From contig QANZ01033894.1 of NCBI GenBank assembly GCA_003254925.1, positions 7,592 to 71,591 on the forward strand: 64,000 nucleotides of DNA. The letters run 5' to 3'. A model generated the notes under the pieces. That model did not search any database, was not told the DNA's origin, and saw only the letters and a program-made list of their open reading frames with translations. Source of the DNA: Chamaecrista fasciculata (Eukaryota > Streptophyta > Magnoliopsida > Fabales > Fabaceae). Shown one piece after another: positions 11,419 through 25,261 of this stretch (positions are counted from its first letter, which is position 1; each line of letters opens with the position of its first letter). The position numbers and the translations under genes are program-made.

Positions 11419-13449
11419 AACAAACAACTGTCTATTAAGGAACCTCTCTCGCCTTCATCATCCAATCTAAGCATACTTATTCCAGCATCTACAGTCAAAC
11501 TGAGTGGCTTCGATATAGATTTCTACATAAGCTCACTCAGTTCTTGTTGTGACATATTAGATGATTTCATTTTCTTTTTCCCTCCAATTTGGCTTGTCTG
11601 CTGCACTGAGTGAAGTTTTGGATTATTTTTTTACCTGTTAGTAAGTTTCATCCGGTGACAGTTTGTATTTTTGTAGTCCTATTCTCTAAACAGTCTTGAT
11701 ACACTTTGTTCCCATCTGTAGATGCACAGCGTTTTACTGATAGGATAAACTTGCTCATCATAATCAAGACTTAAGTGCAATCCCATTTACTTGATACCAT
11801 CCCATAATTATCATTTTCAAAAAGTTAAAAGTCTAGTTGGTCTAATTTACCAGAAGATAGATAATTTCTCTAGTTACTTCCTTTCTAGTTTCTAGTGCAT
11901 AAGGAGACATTTATGGACCACCTATTTAAGGTTGATATGGCCTGAATTGAGAACCATATTTCAATATTGTGGACTGAGTAAGAAGAACAATTTATGGCAG
12001 GTACAAGTAAAGGATTATGTTCACATGTATGCTCTGAACAACTATTTAAGAACTGAGCATTTGCAGCAAGAAATTTTGGTGAGAGTGACCATTAATAAAT
12101 GAGTTTGTTTCCATTTTCTCTTACGGTCAATAAAGTAATTCTGAATTCAATCGCAGTGTATGTGCTGTGAGCTGGGATTATATATATATATACATCCACC
12201 ATTAATTATTGGGTCAGATTAAAGTGGAAGAATCAGATTTAGATTTGGAATACATTTTAAAAAAAAGTAGTATATTACATAAATGTTTAATGTTCTGTCA
12301 ACATTGGTTGCGAAGAATAAGTTTACTTTTTCATCAATTTTTTTGTTACCCTGCAGAGTTAAGTATTTATCAGTATAATTGTTCTTAACTACGCAACTTC
12401 GAAGCTTTTCAATTCCTCTAAATAGAAGTAACTATATATTTGTACACAATATTAATTATGAATTTACAATTTATGACCGGAAAATTATTTATTACCAATT
12501 CTTACTATCATGCGTCATCCCTACTAGAATTTTTTATCAAACTTTTTCTAGTAATATCGTACGTAAGACATTATTATTCTTAGATATGTGTCCATATAAA
12601 AAAAGGATAAAATAAGTTATTTATATTTAAATATAATAAGTAAATTGATCATTTAATTTCAAAACATGTTAAAGTTGTCACATCCTTTATTTATTTATTT
12701 TTTGAACCAAAGTCACATCCTTTATTTCATTCTATAAGTTTTCCTAGATTACTCTAAGGCATTGTTTGATTTTGATAATTTAGAGGGTTAATTGAAATTG
12801 AGTCATAGTTTAAGGGAACTATTTACAATTAGTCCGTAGTTGAAAGAGGTATTTATGCTTTTTTTTTTTCTATACATATTTTTTTTAAGAAATGCATTGG
12901 AAAGGGGGACTTGCACCACTTTTTTTATCTGTATTTTTCGTATATTTTAGAGAGAGAAGGAAAGAAATAGAAAGACAATATGTAAATTTTACATATTTAT
13001 TATTTTTTGAGAATCACACTTTTTGTTATCTCTCCTTTTTTTTTTTATAAAACACCCAAAAAAAATACAAAAAATAAATCACAAGGATATACAGGGGCAG
13101 AGGAGGTAATCATAATTGTGAATGGTGAGGTGTGTGGAAATATTAAGTGCTCTTCCCGAATGCCCATCCACTTATTTAATTCATCAACCAATCTTCTGTG
13201 CCACACTCCCACTCTCATTCACTTCCCATTTCTTTTGGAGTTTCTTGTACATCTTCTCAATAAATTCATTTTACTTCTTACTTCTCACTCTCACTTCTAA
13301 CTTCTAACTAACTGTTCCCACTGTACTTCCACTTCCCTCTTCCTCTATCCTTCCTAGTTTTTTTTTTTTCTAACTTCTTTTGCTATTAAATTTGTTGATT
13401 CATCTCTCACAGTCTATACATTTTCATTTCAGAGAGGGAAATCAACAAA
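11419..13449. other. ESP1 3' region and hydrolase promoter
   Basis: The first few hundred bases are probably the ESP1 3' UTR. The rest is AT-rich, with an (AT)n run near 12178 and several T homopolymers. The last 150 bases before the hydrolase ATG are CT-rich, as in many plant 5' UTRs. No additional gene is supported. Confidence 0.5.
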
Positions 13450-13625
13450 ATGGCAGTGTTGAGTGAAGAAGAAGGAGAAGCAGGAATATTACAAGATTTG
13501 AGTGAGGAGCTTCAACATATTTATCACTCTAATTTCGACCATGTTCAATCTAGGCGTCATGCTCGTCAAGCTTTCAAACATCTTCAGCTTTCCCTTCCTC
13601 ACTGCTTATTTCAGGTGCTTACATT

Positions 13626-13671
<46 letters not shown>

Positions 13672-16576
13672 GATCAATGCTACACACTGAACAAACCCTT
13701 TTCACTCGAGTGATGAACACATAAATCTTTTGAGTTGATGAGCCTTGACATGATTTATGAGAGTGTGCTGGACATATGTGCGTGTATATATAATATAACT
13801 ATCATGATTATGTTTAATGCATGTGTGTGGAAAGTGAAAACATAAAGATGGTTATTTATGTACGTATTACGTATACCTCATTTCTGTTTCTGATTTTTTT
13901 TGCTGCAGATACCGACAGATGGTGTGAAGATGGAAGAGGTAAACCACACTCACCAAATTAAAATTTATTGCATCTATATTTCAATTTCAGCTTACTACTA
14001 TTTATGTATCACTTTAGTTGGACATTTTGATAGAAAATAGCTTTCATCATAATGTATTTTCTGCAAACAATAAAGTTAACTCCATTTTTTTTAGGAAAAA
14101 ACCAGTTGAAGAATAAAAAAGACTAATATAAAAGGAGGTCAAACGCCCTGTTCCAGAAACCAATACATACTTTCATGATAAAGATATTAATTATATTCTG
14201 TTAACTTTTTCCTTGCTTTTAAGTCATACTCAGATTGGTTAGTGACCAAGAAGGACATTTAAATTAACAATTCTTGCTTGTGTTGAAAATTTTAGGCATG
14301 ATATGTGGGTAGTTACTAAGTTAGTTGAGTGAATCATTTCAATCATCTATGTGTACAGGTTTATGAGGTGAACTCCAGAGGCTTAGAAATATTCTGTAAG
14401 AGTTGGCTTCCAGAAACAGGTCCTATGAAAGCAATCGTTTGTTATTGTCATGGCTATGGAGACACTTGCACCTTTTACTTTGAAGGCATGGATAATAAAA
14501 CTACGCTCTTTTGAACTTCGTTTATTTATATAAATAGATAAGTGGGGTTTCTTATTATTATGTTTATTTAAAATTAATTAGGCGTTGCAAGGAAGTTAGC
14601 ATTATCTGGATATGGAGTATTTGCTATGGATTACCCTGGTTTTGGCCTCTCAGAAGGCCTTCATGGCTATATTCCTAACTTTGATAATCTAGTGGAAGAT
14701 GTCATTGAACATTTCTCAAAAATCAAAGGTAAGATGAATTCTACCTTAACAATCTAGTCTTTTTGCTATATATTCATAGTTAAGTACAATTCTCATTCGT
14801 CATATGAAGTGAATTAATGCAAAAGATGGTACTTCCATGATATGCAACAAATTAATTCTCAGAACTAAAGATTCTTTTATGCAGATGCTTCTTTATTTAT
14901 TAATTAGTTGTCTTGATTTGATTTAATGTCATAATTATAGTTTTTTTAATTCCGCAATAAGGGTTCACAACTAGTACTTTTTTAATTCAAGGTTTTTGGA
15001 ACTTTACTTATCCACAACTCAGTTGTTTGGTTCTTTAGTTATATTAACTTATGCAGCTTATATGCCTCTATCTGAGACTGCCTAAACATTGTTTTATTCA
15101 CCTCAATTTACTCTGATTGAAATTAATAAATCAGATTAGTATGCTTGTTTTGAGAGTTTTCCCTATGGTTCTAAATTGGTTTCTCTACTTACTTCTGGTG
15201 GGTATGGATGACAGAACAAAAAGAATATCAACATTTGCCAAGCTTCCTGTTAGGTGAGTCGATGGGAGGTGCTGTTTCTCTGAAGGTGCATTTCAAACAA
15301 CCTACTGTGTGGGATGGAGCTGCTCTTATTGCCCCGCTCTGCAAGGTATCGCCATGAATTTCTAGCAAGACAAATTTTTGAATTGATCTTTTATTATGCA
15401 ACCAAATTAACCAGTTATTTTTTTGGGGTAGTAGTTTGCAGATGACATGCTTCCACATTGGTTGTTGAAGCAGATACTAATAGGTGTTGCCAAGGTTCTC
15501 CCCAAAACTAAGCTAGTTCCACAAAAAGAAGAGGTGAAAGAGAATATATGTAGAGATAAGAGAAAGAGGAAACTGGTAAGTGTTGAATTAGAGTGATAAA
15601 ATTGCAGAAAGGACAAGACTCATACATTTCTGAGTTCTTTTGTCTTTATATCTTTACTATAAGGTTCTTCAATAAAAACAAGGCATATGAAAAATTTGTT
15701 CTTCATAGACTAATCATTGTAGAGAGATTATAAAATATAGTATTTTGCGCAACCAATCGTTAAAGAGAGAAAATATAATTAAAGTTTGTGATTGGAAGAA
15801 CTTTATGACAAACATATAAAGAACTATATATAAGTTTTTCCTTTGCAAAAAAGCATCCATGTTTGCCTTTTTGCTTCTAATTTAATAATTTTGTTGTCTG
15901 ATGCATATTCCCTGTAGTCTTTCTGTCAATTTTGTGATAATTTTAAGTGATTTGCTTCAGGGACTTTATAATGTATTACTCTACAAGGATAAACCAAGGC
16001 TAGGAACTGCATTGGAGTTGCTTAAAGCTACACAGGAGATAGAACAACGATTGGAAGAAGTATAACTTCATACTTCCTATCTACCATCTGGCTAGCTTTT
16101 TAGTACTCTTTTTAACTGCCTTTCTTCCCCAAATATGAATCATACAGTTTATCAATATTAAATGCTTACTAACAATCCAGAAAGGATACAACTGAACGAG
16201 TTCATTTGCATTTACTTTTTCAAATATTGTAGTATTAATTGTAAAATTACCTGTGATATTGGCTCTTGAATATTTGTGCATCAACAATATATATATATAT
16301 ATATACATATTATGTTTGTAGTGGAACTTAACTGTTTCTGATTGATAGGTCTCTCTGCCATTGTTGATCATGCATGGGGAGGCTGACATAATAACTGATC
16401 CATCAGCTAGTAAGGCCTTGCACGAGAAAGCTAGAGCCGTCGATAAGAAGTTCTGCCTCTATAAGGATGCTTACCATGATCTGCTTGAAGGTGAACCTGA
16501 TGAAACTATATTTCACGTTCTTGATGATATTATAACTTGGCTTGACGAGCATAGCAGCAGAAAAAGCACACATTGA
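13450..16576 (+). CDS. Alpha/beta hydrolase, monoacylglycerol lipase-like (hydrolase_4)
   Basis: Exons are 13450-13614, 13909-13938, 14359-14485, 14582-14728, 15215-15345, 15435-15575, 15961-16059 and 16349-16576, giving 355 aa. The nucleophile elbow GESMGG places the catalytic serine at about residue 172. HGEAD supplies the Asp (about 293) and KDAYH the His (about 323), and HGYGD near residues 96-100 would form the oxyanion hole. This is the plant MAGL/lysophospholipase-like family (relatives At1g18360 and At1g73480), which cleaves monoacylglycerols or similar acyl esters; the real substrate cannot be read from sequence. Residues 1-65 precede the hydrolase fold and look largely helical. The intron after exon 3 (14486-14581) begins with GC rather than GT; reading through would hit a stop within 12 codons. 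The gene converges on the CRM gene downstream. Confidence 0.9.
13626..13658. repeat. (CA)n-(TA)n microsatellite in hydrolase intron 1
   Basis: A compound dinucleotide run just after the exon 1 donor site. It is likely to vary in length between individuals. Confidence 0.85.
15690..15855. mobile_element. Degenerate miniature element in hydrolase intron 6
   Basis: The sequence resembles the intact miniature element at 40246-40466: both share aaccaatc(a/g)ttaaagagag..., then gattgg(n)(n)gaactt, then a terminal (g)taagttttt(n)cctttg. The left end is eroded. It lies wholly in intron 6 and should be spliced out. Confidence 0.5.
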
Positions 16577-17911
16577 GATGTTGTGAGAATTGTTTGATGC
16601 AAAACAATGCATTACAAAGTATCCGTTTATGCTTTTATATATGACTTGTACTACTTTAAGTCTGGAGAATCTGTCTGTTTCAAATAATTTATGTTCAGTC
16701 CCAATATAGTAATCAACAGCTTTGTTTGCTTGGCTGCCTATGTTGTGTTTCTCACCAGTTTTTCAGTTCATCATGCATGACCCAATAGATAATCTGCTTG
16801 ATTAAATTATCATAGAAAATTATAAATCACAATCAATAATGAATGTCTAATAATCATACTTGAGCACATACACAAATATATGCTATCCCAGGCTTATATT
16901 TCTCTGCAAAATTTAGCTCTTGAAGCTAAAGCAATTAAAATCTACTGTATGGGATTAGTGGGAACTGTTAAATCTGTCTTACATGGGATGAGATGAGAGA
17001 GATGTAATTAAAATTAAACTCTTCTGGGATCCATACCATTAAATCTTGACTTAATTCATTGGGGAGCTACGCCATTCCACATGACAGATCAAAGACAACT
17101 ATCAGGAAGCCATAAAATCAGGACAACGAATACAAGAAAGAAATCATCCTTTACTATATTGCTTGAGTTCAATACAAGGCTGTATACTTTTACAATGGCA
17201 TGGGGAATTTTGCAACCATCATGTCAAGTTGTCAACTACGGAGATTAGCAGATTAAAAGATATAGCAAAAAAATGTTTGTCCACCATTCTGTAAGAGATT
17301 CTCTCTCAAAAGTGTGCAGTAAAGGATCAAGTGGTTTGAAAATTAAAAATGAGAGATCCAGCACGTTACTGATGATGGATTTTTGCTGCTTCACAGCCAT
17401 GAAAGATATGTCGGTACATCTTTCTACACTGCTGAATAAATCAAAATCCTTACTTTCAGCTCCAAAGATATGCAAAAAGTGGAAGAAGCATTAAAACCGT
17501 TGTCATCCAGCTTCTTGATTACCTTTAACATAGAGAAAATGGTTAAATAAATAAATAAATAAAATCTGACCTAACATCATTTATCGCAATAGCACTAGAT
17601 AAAAACTAACAAGAAATACTTCAGACTTTAAAATGGGGGGAAATTTCCCTGGTATGACAGAAAAGTTCTTAAGTTGTGCTTACAGAACCAAGTTGGTCTT
17701 AGAAATCCCCTCATATTGAAGGTGCAAGACGCACAGTAAGTGGCATGGTCTCAGAACTAAGGGTGAGGAGATCGGTGGTTTCCATATAATACAGGATATG
17801 AAAATCCTACCTATGAACTTCTGAATAAAGCATTGATATAGAAAGGTTAATACCTGATTGGTTGTTTGCAATTACAGGTGCCGACCAGACTTGTAGAGTT
17901 TGGCAAATATG
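16577..17911. other. Convergent 3' regions of the hydrolase and the CRM gene
   Basis: The spacer between two converging genes. It should hold both 3' UTRs. Short open frames on both strands near 17250-17490 lack any family resemblance and are not called. Confidence 0.5.
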
Positions 17912-20900
17912 TCAAACTGTTTTCATGGGAAGCCCATCATTTTTGGAGCTAGAAAATTCAGAATCTTCATCTTCCCAACTAGTGTCTTCATCATGAAAAT
18001 CACCATCATTAGCATAGCCACCAGAATCTTCATCTTCACTCTGCAAGAAACAATTCAATATATTGATTGACATTATACTTAATTCGTATATTTCTAGTTT
18101 GTTCTTTCATCACTATCTTTGAAATATCTCTTTCCCTCCTCCAATGACAAGAAGGAAACTGAAGTTACGAACAGTCTCATACTCTATGATTAGACCCCAA
18201 AAGTTACCTACTTTGGTAAGAAATTGAACAAGAACTTGTGTATGATAGAGCTGCAGTTTATATTGAAAACTACAGTCCACAGAAGAACCTAGTTTATAAC
18301 TTTTAAGAGAGCTGAGGGAGGAGGGATGAGCAGAATCATACTAGGGTTGACTCTGAGATCTGGTCCATGTGATTATGGTTCCCTATGCTCCGACTATCTT
18401 CAAACTTCAAATCTTGTGACATACCCTATAAATCATTGAAACAAATAAGTTATAGCTCATATAGACACAACAATTGAGAAGCCTGATGGCGACAAGCTAT
18501 TACTATTAGATATAAATGATAAAGGATGCTACTATAATAAAAACAAATTTCAGAGCCTCCTGAAGCTATCAGTAAATAACCAATCCTACATATGTTGAAA
18601 CTTCCAGAGTGGATTTAGTCACAAAACAGTTGATCTAATTAGAAAGTTCATTGAATGCTCTCCTGGCTAGTAATATGATTCTTTACTATATTTATAAGCT
18701 TCTAGGTATGGAAAGCTATATCAAATAGGAAATAAATTTTCTTTAGAAAAAGAAAAAGAGAGTTCACGAGGTTGTATTCTCATTTTTGCAAGATAATTAG
18801 TAAAAGCATTCCCACACATTCAAGATTAGGGCTTTGTCAAACTTGGAAAAAATGTCAGTATGCATAAACTGTCATGCTCAAGCAAAAAACATTTCTCAAT
18901 CTCAGCATAAAAGGCAGAAACTGTTCAAATATTTGGGGTGAATTAGTGTGCCTGGTGCTTGTCTTCTCAAATTGTGATTATTATTTATTAAGTGATACTT
19001 TACTGGGAGTGCAACCAATAAATTTATTTGAAAGGTAAGCACTACTCTAAAGATTATAATAAGTGGAAAACTTACGATTTCCTGGGCCATTTGTTCTATA
19101 GTTTTCTCCAATTCACTTATATGCTGACTCAGAGCCTGCAATTAGACTAGATCAAACATGACATCACAGACTTATTAAAGATGATTAGATTAGTAACTTT
19201 CAAATATAAAGCTGGAACCTCATGACGTTGCATGGCTACAGAACGCTTTAACGCCTTCGCTTTGGTTAGAAGGTTTCTAGGCCTTATAGTAATGGGCCGT
19301 CTATAATTCTTTCCCCGATAGTAAATAAGAGTAAATCCTTTGGGAACTCTTTCTATTGCCACCAGGATTCCACCACTCTCATATTCAAGTAACCTAGCAG
19401 TGTCTTCAACAAATGCTAGGGTCTTTTGTTTTGTTATCAATTTTACAACCTCTCTATGCTTCCAATGCAAATGCATATTCTCAATGACCCCATCAAAAAC
19501 ACCACGAATTCCTGGAGATTATGATGAACAATATATTAGTATTGCAATGCTGTACAATGGCAACTTTAATGCAGCTGAAAAATTACTCACCAAGTGGCAA
19601 ATATGGCTTCATTCTTAAACCAATCCTGCGAAACACCACACGTTCTTCATCTGTGATTGTTTCCTGATCACAATCAGGACCAGCTGGAACCATGGATGCT
19701 TCTATTTTAGCTAACAGCCTTTCGGCTCTAAGCTTTTTGGCCTGGGCCTGTCCATGCATTTAGTGGTAAATATGGATCAATGAAATTACATGTTGTAAAT
19801 AAGTTTCAATTTTATAAATCAATTTAAGTATTTCAGTCCATCAAGCTACTTAAACTGCATCATTATAGGCCTAAATTGTTAAAACTTAAAAATAGATACA
19901 GCAAGCTTTGCTAGATTTGAGAACATAAAATCCAAATTCAATCTTATAATGTTACTAGTCAATGAAACATAAGTAACAAAATTCTTTGAGCATAAATAAA
20001 GTTGATTTGACTGGTATTTTCATCAAGCAAGAATTCCAAAGTCAGGCCTACTCCTATACCTATGCATGTGGCTGTCCCTATATTTATAAATGCACTCTTG
20101 AAGCATTATCTCCATAAAATAAGTAGAAACTTACAACAGCTAGTTTATGTTTAACTTTTTTTATAAGCTTAATACTCTTGGCTTCGGCAGCTTCTTCCAG
20201 CATCTTCTCACGTTCTTCAGCAGATATGTCCCTTCCCCAGCGTGCTTGAGCTTCATAGAACTCAGCTAATGAACCTGCCTGAGCTGTTGCTTTATCTTCC
20301 TCTGATGGAATTGCATCAAAAGATCCATACCGCACGTTCTCTTCAACTTCCTGAACCTGATTTACCAATTCCTGTCTTTCAGCTAAAACTTCAGCCACGT
20401 TGGTTGGAACAAAGTCCTTCCCACGATATATTACAATGTAATATTTATTCCTTATCAGCAAGGAACCTCCTGTCAAATTCTGTGGCATAAAAGAAAACAA
20501 AAAATATTTAAATAAACAAAATTAATCCATTGCTCATATTCTTAGCATATCCTGTGTTTGTAACAAAAGAGAAAATCACATGTATATGTAAATAAAACAT
20601 TGCATCAGTTACATAGAATTATAGATTCAACAAAACAATGGAACATGGAGAAAGCATTTTAGTTCTTCAAATGTCCAAATATATGCTTTTTATTATGCTT
20701 TCCTTAAATTAATAGCCACCTTATAAGATTAATGGAACACAAACTTGTTCTCTTGAACGCATTCCGTAGATAAATGCTTCAAAGGATAGTTGAATTATAT
20801 CATACAAGATTTACCAAAAATCTAGATGGTAAGTGCAAAAAAATCAGTTAATGGGCCTTGGATATATTAATAACTGCACCAGAAGTTCTGATAATTGAGC

Positions 20901-23587
20901 CACTTATCCTCCCCTTTCCAACTTAATTTTATTGGCTTTTCAGTCTATTGTGTATTTAAATTCTAATTCTAATTAAGCAAAAAGTAATATCCATTTGATA
21001 CTAGCACAACTGCACAAGTAATGCCATATAACAGTAAAATGCACATAGCAAACCTTGAGCTCGTCAGCCATTAGCTTATTGTTTGTGTTCTGAATACCAC
21101 GTTTGACAGCAATCTTAACAACTAAGCTTTTCTCCCAAACCTTAATAATAGCGGAAGCCAGACCTTGATGATTTCTATTTCTCCCTTTATAGTAGTCAGC
21201 AAAAGATGTTCATCAGAAACAGAAATACAAAAACAGTGAAATTATGTGACAGATCAATAATTACCTAAGGCAAAATGACAGGGGAGTGCTTTGGCAAGTT
21301 TTCGTAAATTAGTTATCTCTGAATTGGTTAGTGAAGAACGCATTCCAGTAGGAAGACGCCTAAAAGGTGTTTTATAACCAGGAATCGTAGGAGGAAGTAA
21401 ATCAGCATCAACAGGAAGTACTCCAGTACCCCACCATCCAACAAAACGGGGACCCAAACCATCAATCAGGCTGTTGTACTCTGCTTCCTCCATTGTCATG
21501 GTCCCAGACTGTACTTGATTTCTCACAACTGGCTCACTCTTTTCCAGGGATGAGATCACATTACTGTCCTTTGTTTTTAATAAATTGCCTGCCTCTGGTA
21601 CAAAGAGCCTTTCAGGTTGTCTTTCATTGGGTTCGCTGCTATATTTGAGCCCTTTATAATAACGACCTCGATAAACCATCATAAGACTTCCCGACCTCCA
21701 TATAACTAGTCCTCCAGTTCGATGCTGCCCAACATACAAGAAGTTAGCTTATATGCTCTTCTACAGATAATCTAAATATCAAGATACGAGTATATTGCTC
21801 TGCTTGGCACTGTAGTCCCACAGAGCAGGAATGACAACTGACCTGACAAAAAAAGCCTATCAAGAAATCAGTTACAATAATAAATTATTAGTGCAATACT
21901 TCACTGTGGTATACATTCAGTTGAGAGTCCTAAGCTTGGATCCCAAGACCTTTGCTTAGCATCCATCAAAAGGTTTGTGAAGAATTCTTTAGTATAAACT
22001 ATGAAGTAGACAATAACTTCACATGCATTGAGAAGATACCTAGACAGATAAAAAACTGATACCCTTTTCAATATTTATCAGAAAAAAAAAATCATCACAA
22101 TAGGGGGGAAATAATACTAGAGCCTCTAGCAGTTGAGGGTTTTTCTTCATCAATGTTAAAGTCAAAAGCTCTTAACACTTCAAACTTAATTTAATCATTC
22201 AGTCGACATTTTATAGGCAGCTAAATGATATTGGTTTCTTTTGCCCCTAGACAATCGTTTAGGGTACATGCAAAGTATTTTTTATTGCAGGAAAAGTAAA
22301 TGATGCCTAATAAGCAATCAAGCACTAGAACAACAGTTTGTTTATAATGTCATTAGTAATGAAGGTCATGCAACTCCGCATAGTTCACTGAAAGACATAA
22401 GTTACTAGTAAATTATCAATTATTTTATAACGAGAAGAGTTTTGATTGCCTTCAAATACAGTGCATACATTCCTTGTGCTCATAATCTAGACACGTATGG
22501 TATGATCAAATGAAACTCCAACATATATGTTGACAGATAGGAAATAAAAGAAAATTTTAGGTACTAGTCACTACCAATGATGAAAACTGTCCAATGACAT
22601 TGACGATTAAAAAAAATATTAAAACATACGTACCAGATGCAGCCAATAAAATGGAGCAAAACATGTTGAAGTAATTACTCATTATATCTCAGAAGTAAAA
22701 ATGAGTCAAGAAAGAAAACAGATTATACAACAAACCTCAACAATCTCATGAGCCATCTTCATATTCCGAGCAAGGACCTCATGAAACTTCAGCCTCACCA
22801 CCTCTTCCTTCCTCCATTTATCATGAATTTTCTCCAGCACATCCTGCGTAATCCCCGCTTTCGCTACACTAATCTTCTCCCTAACGCTCATTCCTACCCT
22901 TCTCAATCGCCTCAACTCCTCCTCTTCAAGTGTCAGTTCCGCCATAGTTGGCGCTTTCATCCTCCTCCTGCTCTCCAATCCTCTCTCTTCCTCCTCCACT
23001 TCATCCTTCTCCTCATCCTTCTCCCATGGCAGCAAAACCATATCATCGCCTTCATCTTCAAACAACGTACTATCTCGCCGAACCCACTCTCGCTTTAACA
23101 AATCACCAAGTCTCTCCTCTCCACTTGATGGCAATACATCTCTGGCTTCCACTTCACTCCTATTTTCCTCCTCCGCCTCATCATCTAACCCTAACCCTAA
23201 ATTCCGTAACCGAAGAACGATACTCTGGATCGCATTCCGCCGGTCCGTTGGGTCTTCGCTATTCAATTCGGTTACAGTTCTGTTACTACCTTCTAGGTCA
23301 CGCGATTGGGTTGAGGGTTTTGTAGAGAGCGACTTGTTGAGCCAAGGGACAGAGGAGGTATTAGATTTTGGGGAGGGTTTAGGGTTTTGTTCATTATCAT
23401 CCCAGGGGTAAGAATAGCTGTTGCCGGAGTTCTCTGTAGATCGGAGGGAAGAGAAAGGTCTGAGAATTCGAAATGATAAGTTGCAGTTGGAACGGGAGAA
23501 GACGAGGTTGAGTGTGGAGGAGCGAGAGGACAGTGGGAGTGAAGTCTTTAAAGGTGATTCGGAGAATTTAGCAGAAGTGAACGACAT
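17912..23587 (-). CDS. EMB1865: Chloroplast CRM-domain RNA splicing factor, three CRM domains (EMB1865/CRS1-like)
   Basis: Exons are 23587-22736, 21724-21265, 21184-21054, 20479-20135, 19747-19591, 19511-19219, 19135-19076 and 18040-17912, giving 808 aa; every junction keeps frame. The first 50 residues are Ser/Arg/Leu-rich and poor in acidic residues, like a chloroplast transit peptide. An acidic linker follows. CRM domain 1 spans about 212-310 ([13 protein letters not shown]), CRM 2 about 416-505 ([20 protein letters not shown]) and CRM 3 about 627-725 ([22 protein letters not shown]), each ending in the GG...YRG signature of the YhbY fold. The C-terminus is acidic ([17 protein letters not shown]). 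CRM proteins bind group II introns and promote their splicing in plastids. Database-style names for close relatives include CRS1; the neighbouring genes favour the At3g18390 (EMB1865) group. Intron 1 is about 1 kb. Confidence 0.92.
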
Positions 23588-24223
23588 TTTGTAGCTGCAA
23601 TAATGAACTAAGCTTATTAGTGGCGATTTGGTCTCATCGTTTTAGTGTTAATTACGGCAGCCATTGTTGGGATGCTAAGGACGTTGCAAATTTGCTGGTT
23701 GCTTCAATCGTCGGAGCAGATGATAAAATGGAAGTCTGGTTTCGATGTGGTGGCAGCTCTGGGAAAGACGATAACGTTTTTTCCCTCCCTTTTTAGGTTT
23801 TTAGGTTTTATTAAGATATTTGCAAAATATTAATTTCGACCTCAAACATTATACTAATTGTCAATTTCATCTTCAATTTTTTTTCTGTTATCAATTTCGT
23901 CCCCAATGTTTTGCATTTTGGTCATTTTATCCTTTAATTAACTTTTTTCAATTATTCAATGACTCTTGTTTTTCAAAGTCCCTCCCTCAAAGATACAAGA
24001 GTCAAATACATAAAAAAAATTAATAGTTAGGATCTTAAAATGATATTTTAGCCTATATTTCTATTCAACTTTGGACAAAAGACCATTTTCTAACGAAGCA
24101 AACCTCAGTCCCTGAAATTGCAACTTTTCAAACCACAGGAATTCAATCTTGAAAACTCCAAACCACAGGACTTCTTGTATAATTTATCCTAAAAATTAAA
24201 AAACTTATATATTAAAACTTAAA
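23588..24223. other. CRM-gene promoter with a decayed repeat arm
   Basis: The upstream region of the CRM gene (transcribed leftward). From about 23830 to 23960 the phrases tgtcaatttc and caatttcgtccccaat resemble one arm of the Mutator-like miniature element at 38091-38524, so this is probably a lone or eroded relative. No gene is seen. Confidence 0.5.
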
Positions 24224-25026
24224 GGGTAAATTGAAATTTGGTACCCTGTGGTTAGGGGCGGTTCCACTTTGGTACCCTGAAAGAAAAATTTTTGCAGTTT
24301 GGTGCCCCGTGGTTTGCTCCGTTAGCGAATTGGTCCCCTGTGCTTTATTTTCGTTAGGATTTAACGGCAAATGTGATTGTGATCACGTTAAAATGTCAAA
24401 AACCTCCCAACAAGTCTTCTCTTATGCGTTTAAGTCCTTTCCCTTTACTAAAAGGGATCAAAACATAAAGAAAACAGAAATTAAAGAGTACATTATGTAA
24501 TTTTACTGTTGAGTTGAAATTAATTATAAAAGGATCTTTGGAATTCTAATATTACAGAATTTTCTCCTTTTCATAAGATTTCTTTTGAATAGGTCCTGAT
24601 TTAATTACACTTTAATCCCAAAAGTTTATGATCTTTTTCAAAATAGTCCTTAGAACCTCAAAAGACAAATGAGCATGTATGATTTATCAAAAACTCCCCA
24701 TATTCAACTACCAGAAGCTGAAATTTTCATTCAAGTACACTACAAACAAATCAAAACCTCCAAATTTTTCCAAAATCAAGTCCCACCAATTTCTTCAGAC
24801 CCCACAAATTTCATTCAAGTACACTACAAACAAATCAAAACCCCCAAATTTCTTCAAACCCACAAATTAAAACCCCCCAAATTTTTCCAAAATCAAGCCC
24901 CACAAATCTTCATCATCATCAACCAATTTCTTCAGACCCTAATAATCTAGAAAATGTTAGAGACCAAAACAGAATTTATGATAAACAATATGGACTAAAA
25001 ATGAGATTTTGTCTGTTTAATTCAAC

Positions 25027-25211
25027 CCCATCGTGTTTTCCAAAATCGCCCTCCAACTCAAGAACAAACCCCATCTCGTACTCCAATTCTTTCGCTCCAC
25101 CAAACCCTATAGCGACCACAATCTCGCCTCTTATTCCACAATCATACACATTCTCGCTCGTGCTTGTCTCAAATCTCACGCCCAGGACCTTATTCGAACA
25201 GCCATTCACGC
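25027..25211 (+). pseudogene. Captured PPR-protein gene fragment
   Basis: The frame starting at 25033 reads LQFFRSTKPYSDHNLASYS followed by TIIHILARACLKSHAQDLI. This is the usual N-terminal lead-in of plant pentatricopeptide-repeat proteins, where a Y-(S/N)-x-(I/M)-I-H-I-L-(A/G)-R core recurs. It spans only about 60 codons and ends in a stop, so it is a fragment rather than a gene. It is GC-richer than the surrounding DNA, as expected of coding sequence acquired from a host locus. Confidence 0.65.
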
Positions 25212-25261
25212 TTCACAATTGTAGGAGGAGATCAATTCGCCGCCATTAAAGGTGTTCGAGA

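Noticed and set aside
13007-13300. Two overlapping frames before the hydrolase
   Set aside because: CT-rich leader sequence without domain or conservation clue.
22748-23325. Plus-strand frames within the CRM gene's first exon
   Set aside because: Antisense shadows of the transit-peptide and acidic-linker exon.
24669-24950. 93-codon frame with repeated QVHYKQIKT
   Set aside because: It is a translation of an internal inverted block of the Pack-MULE-like element and is repeated as non-coding DNA in the other arm.
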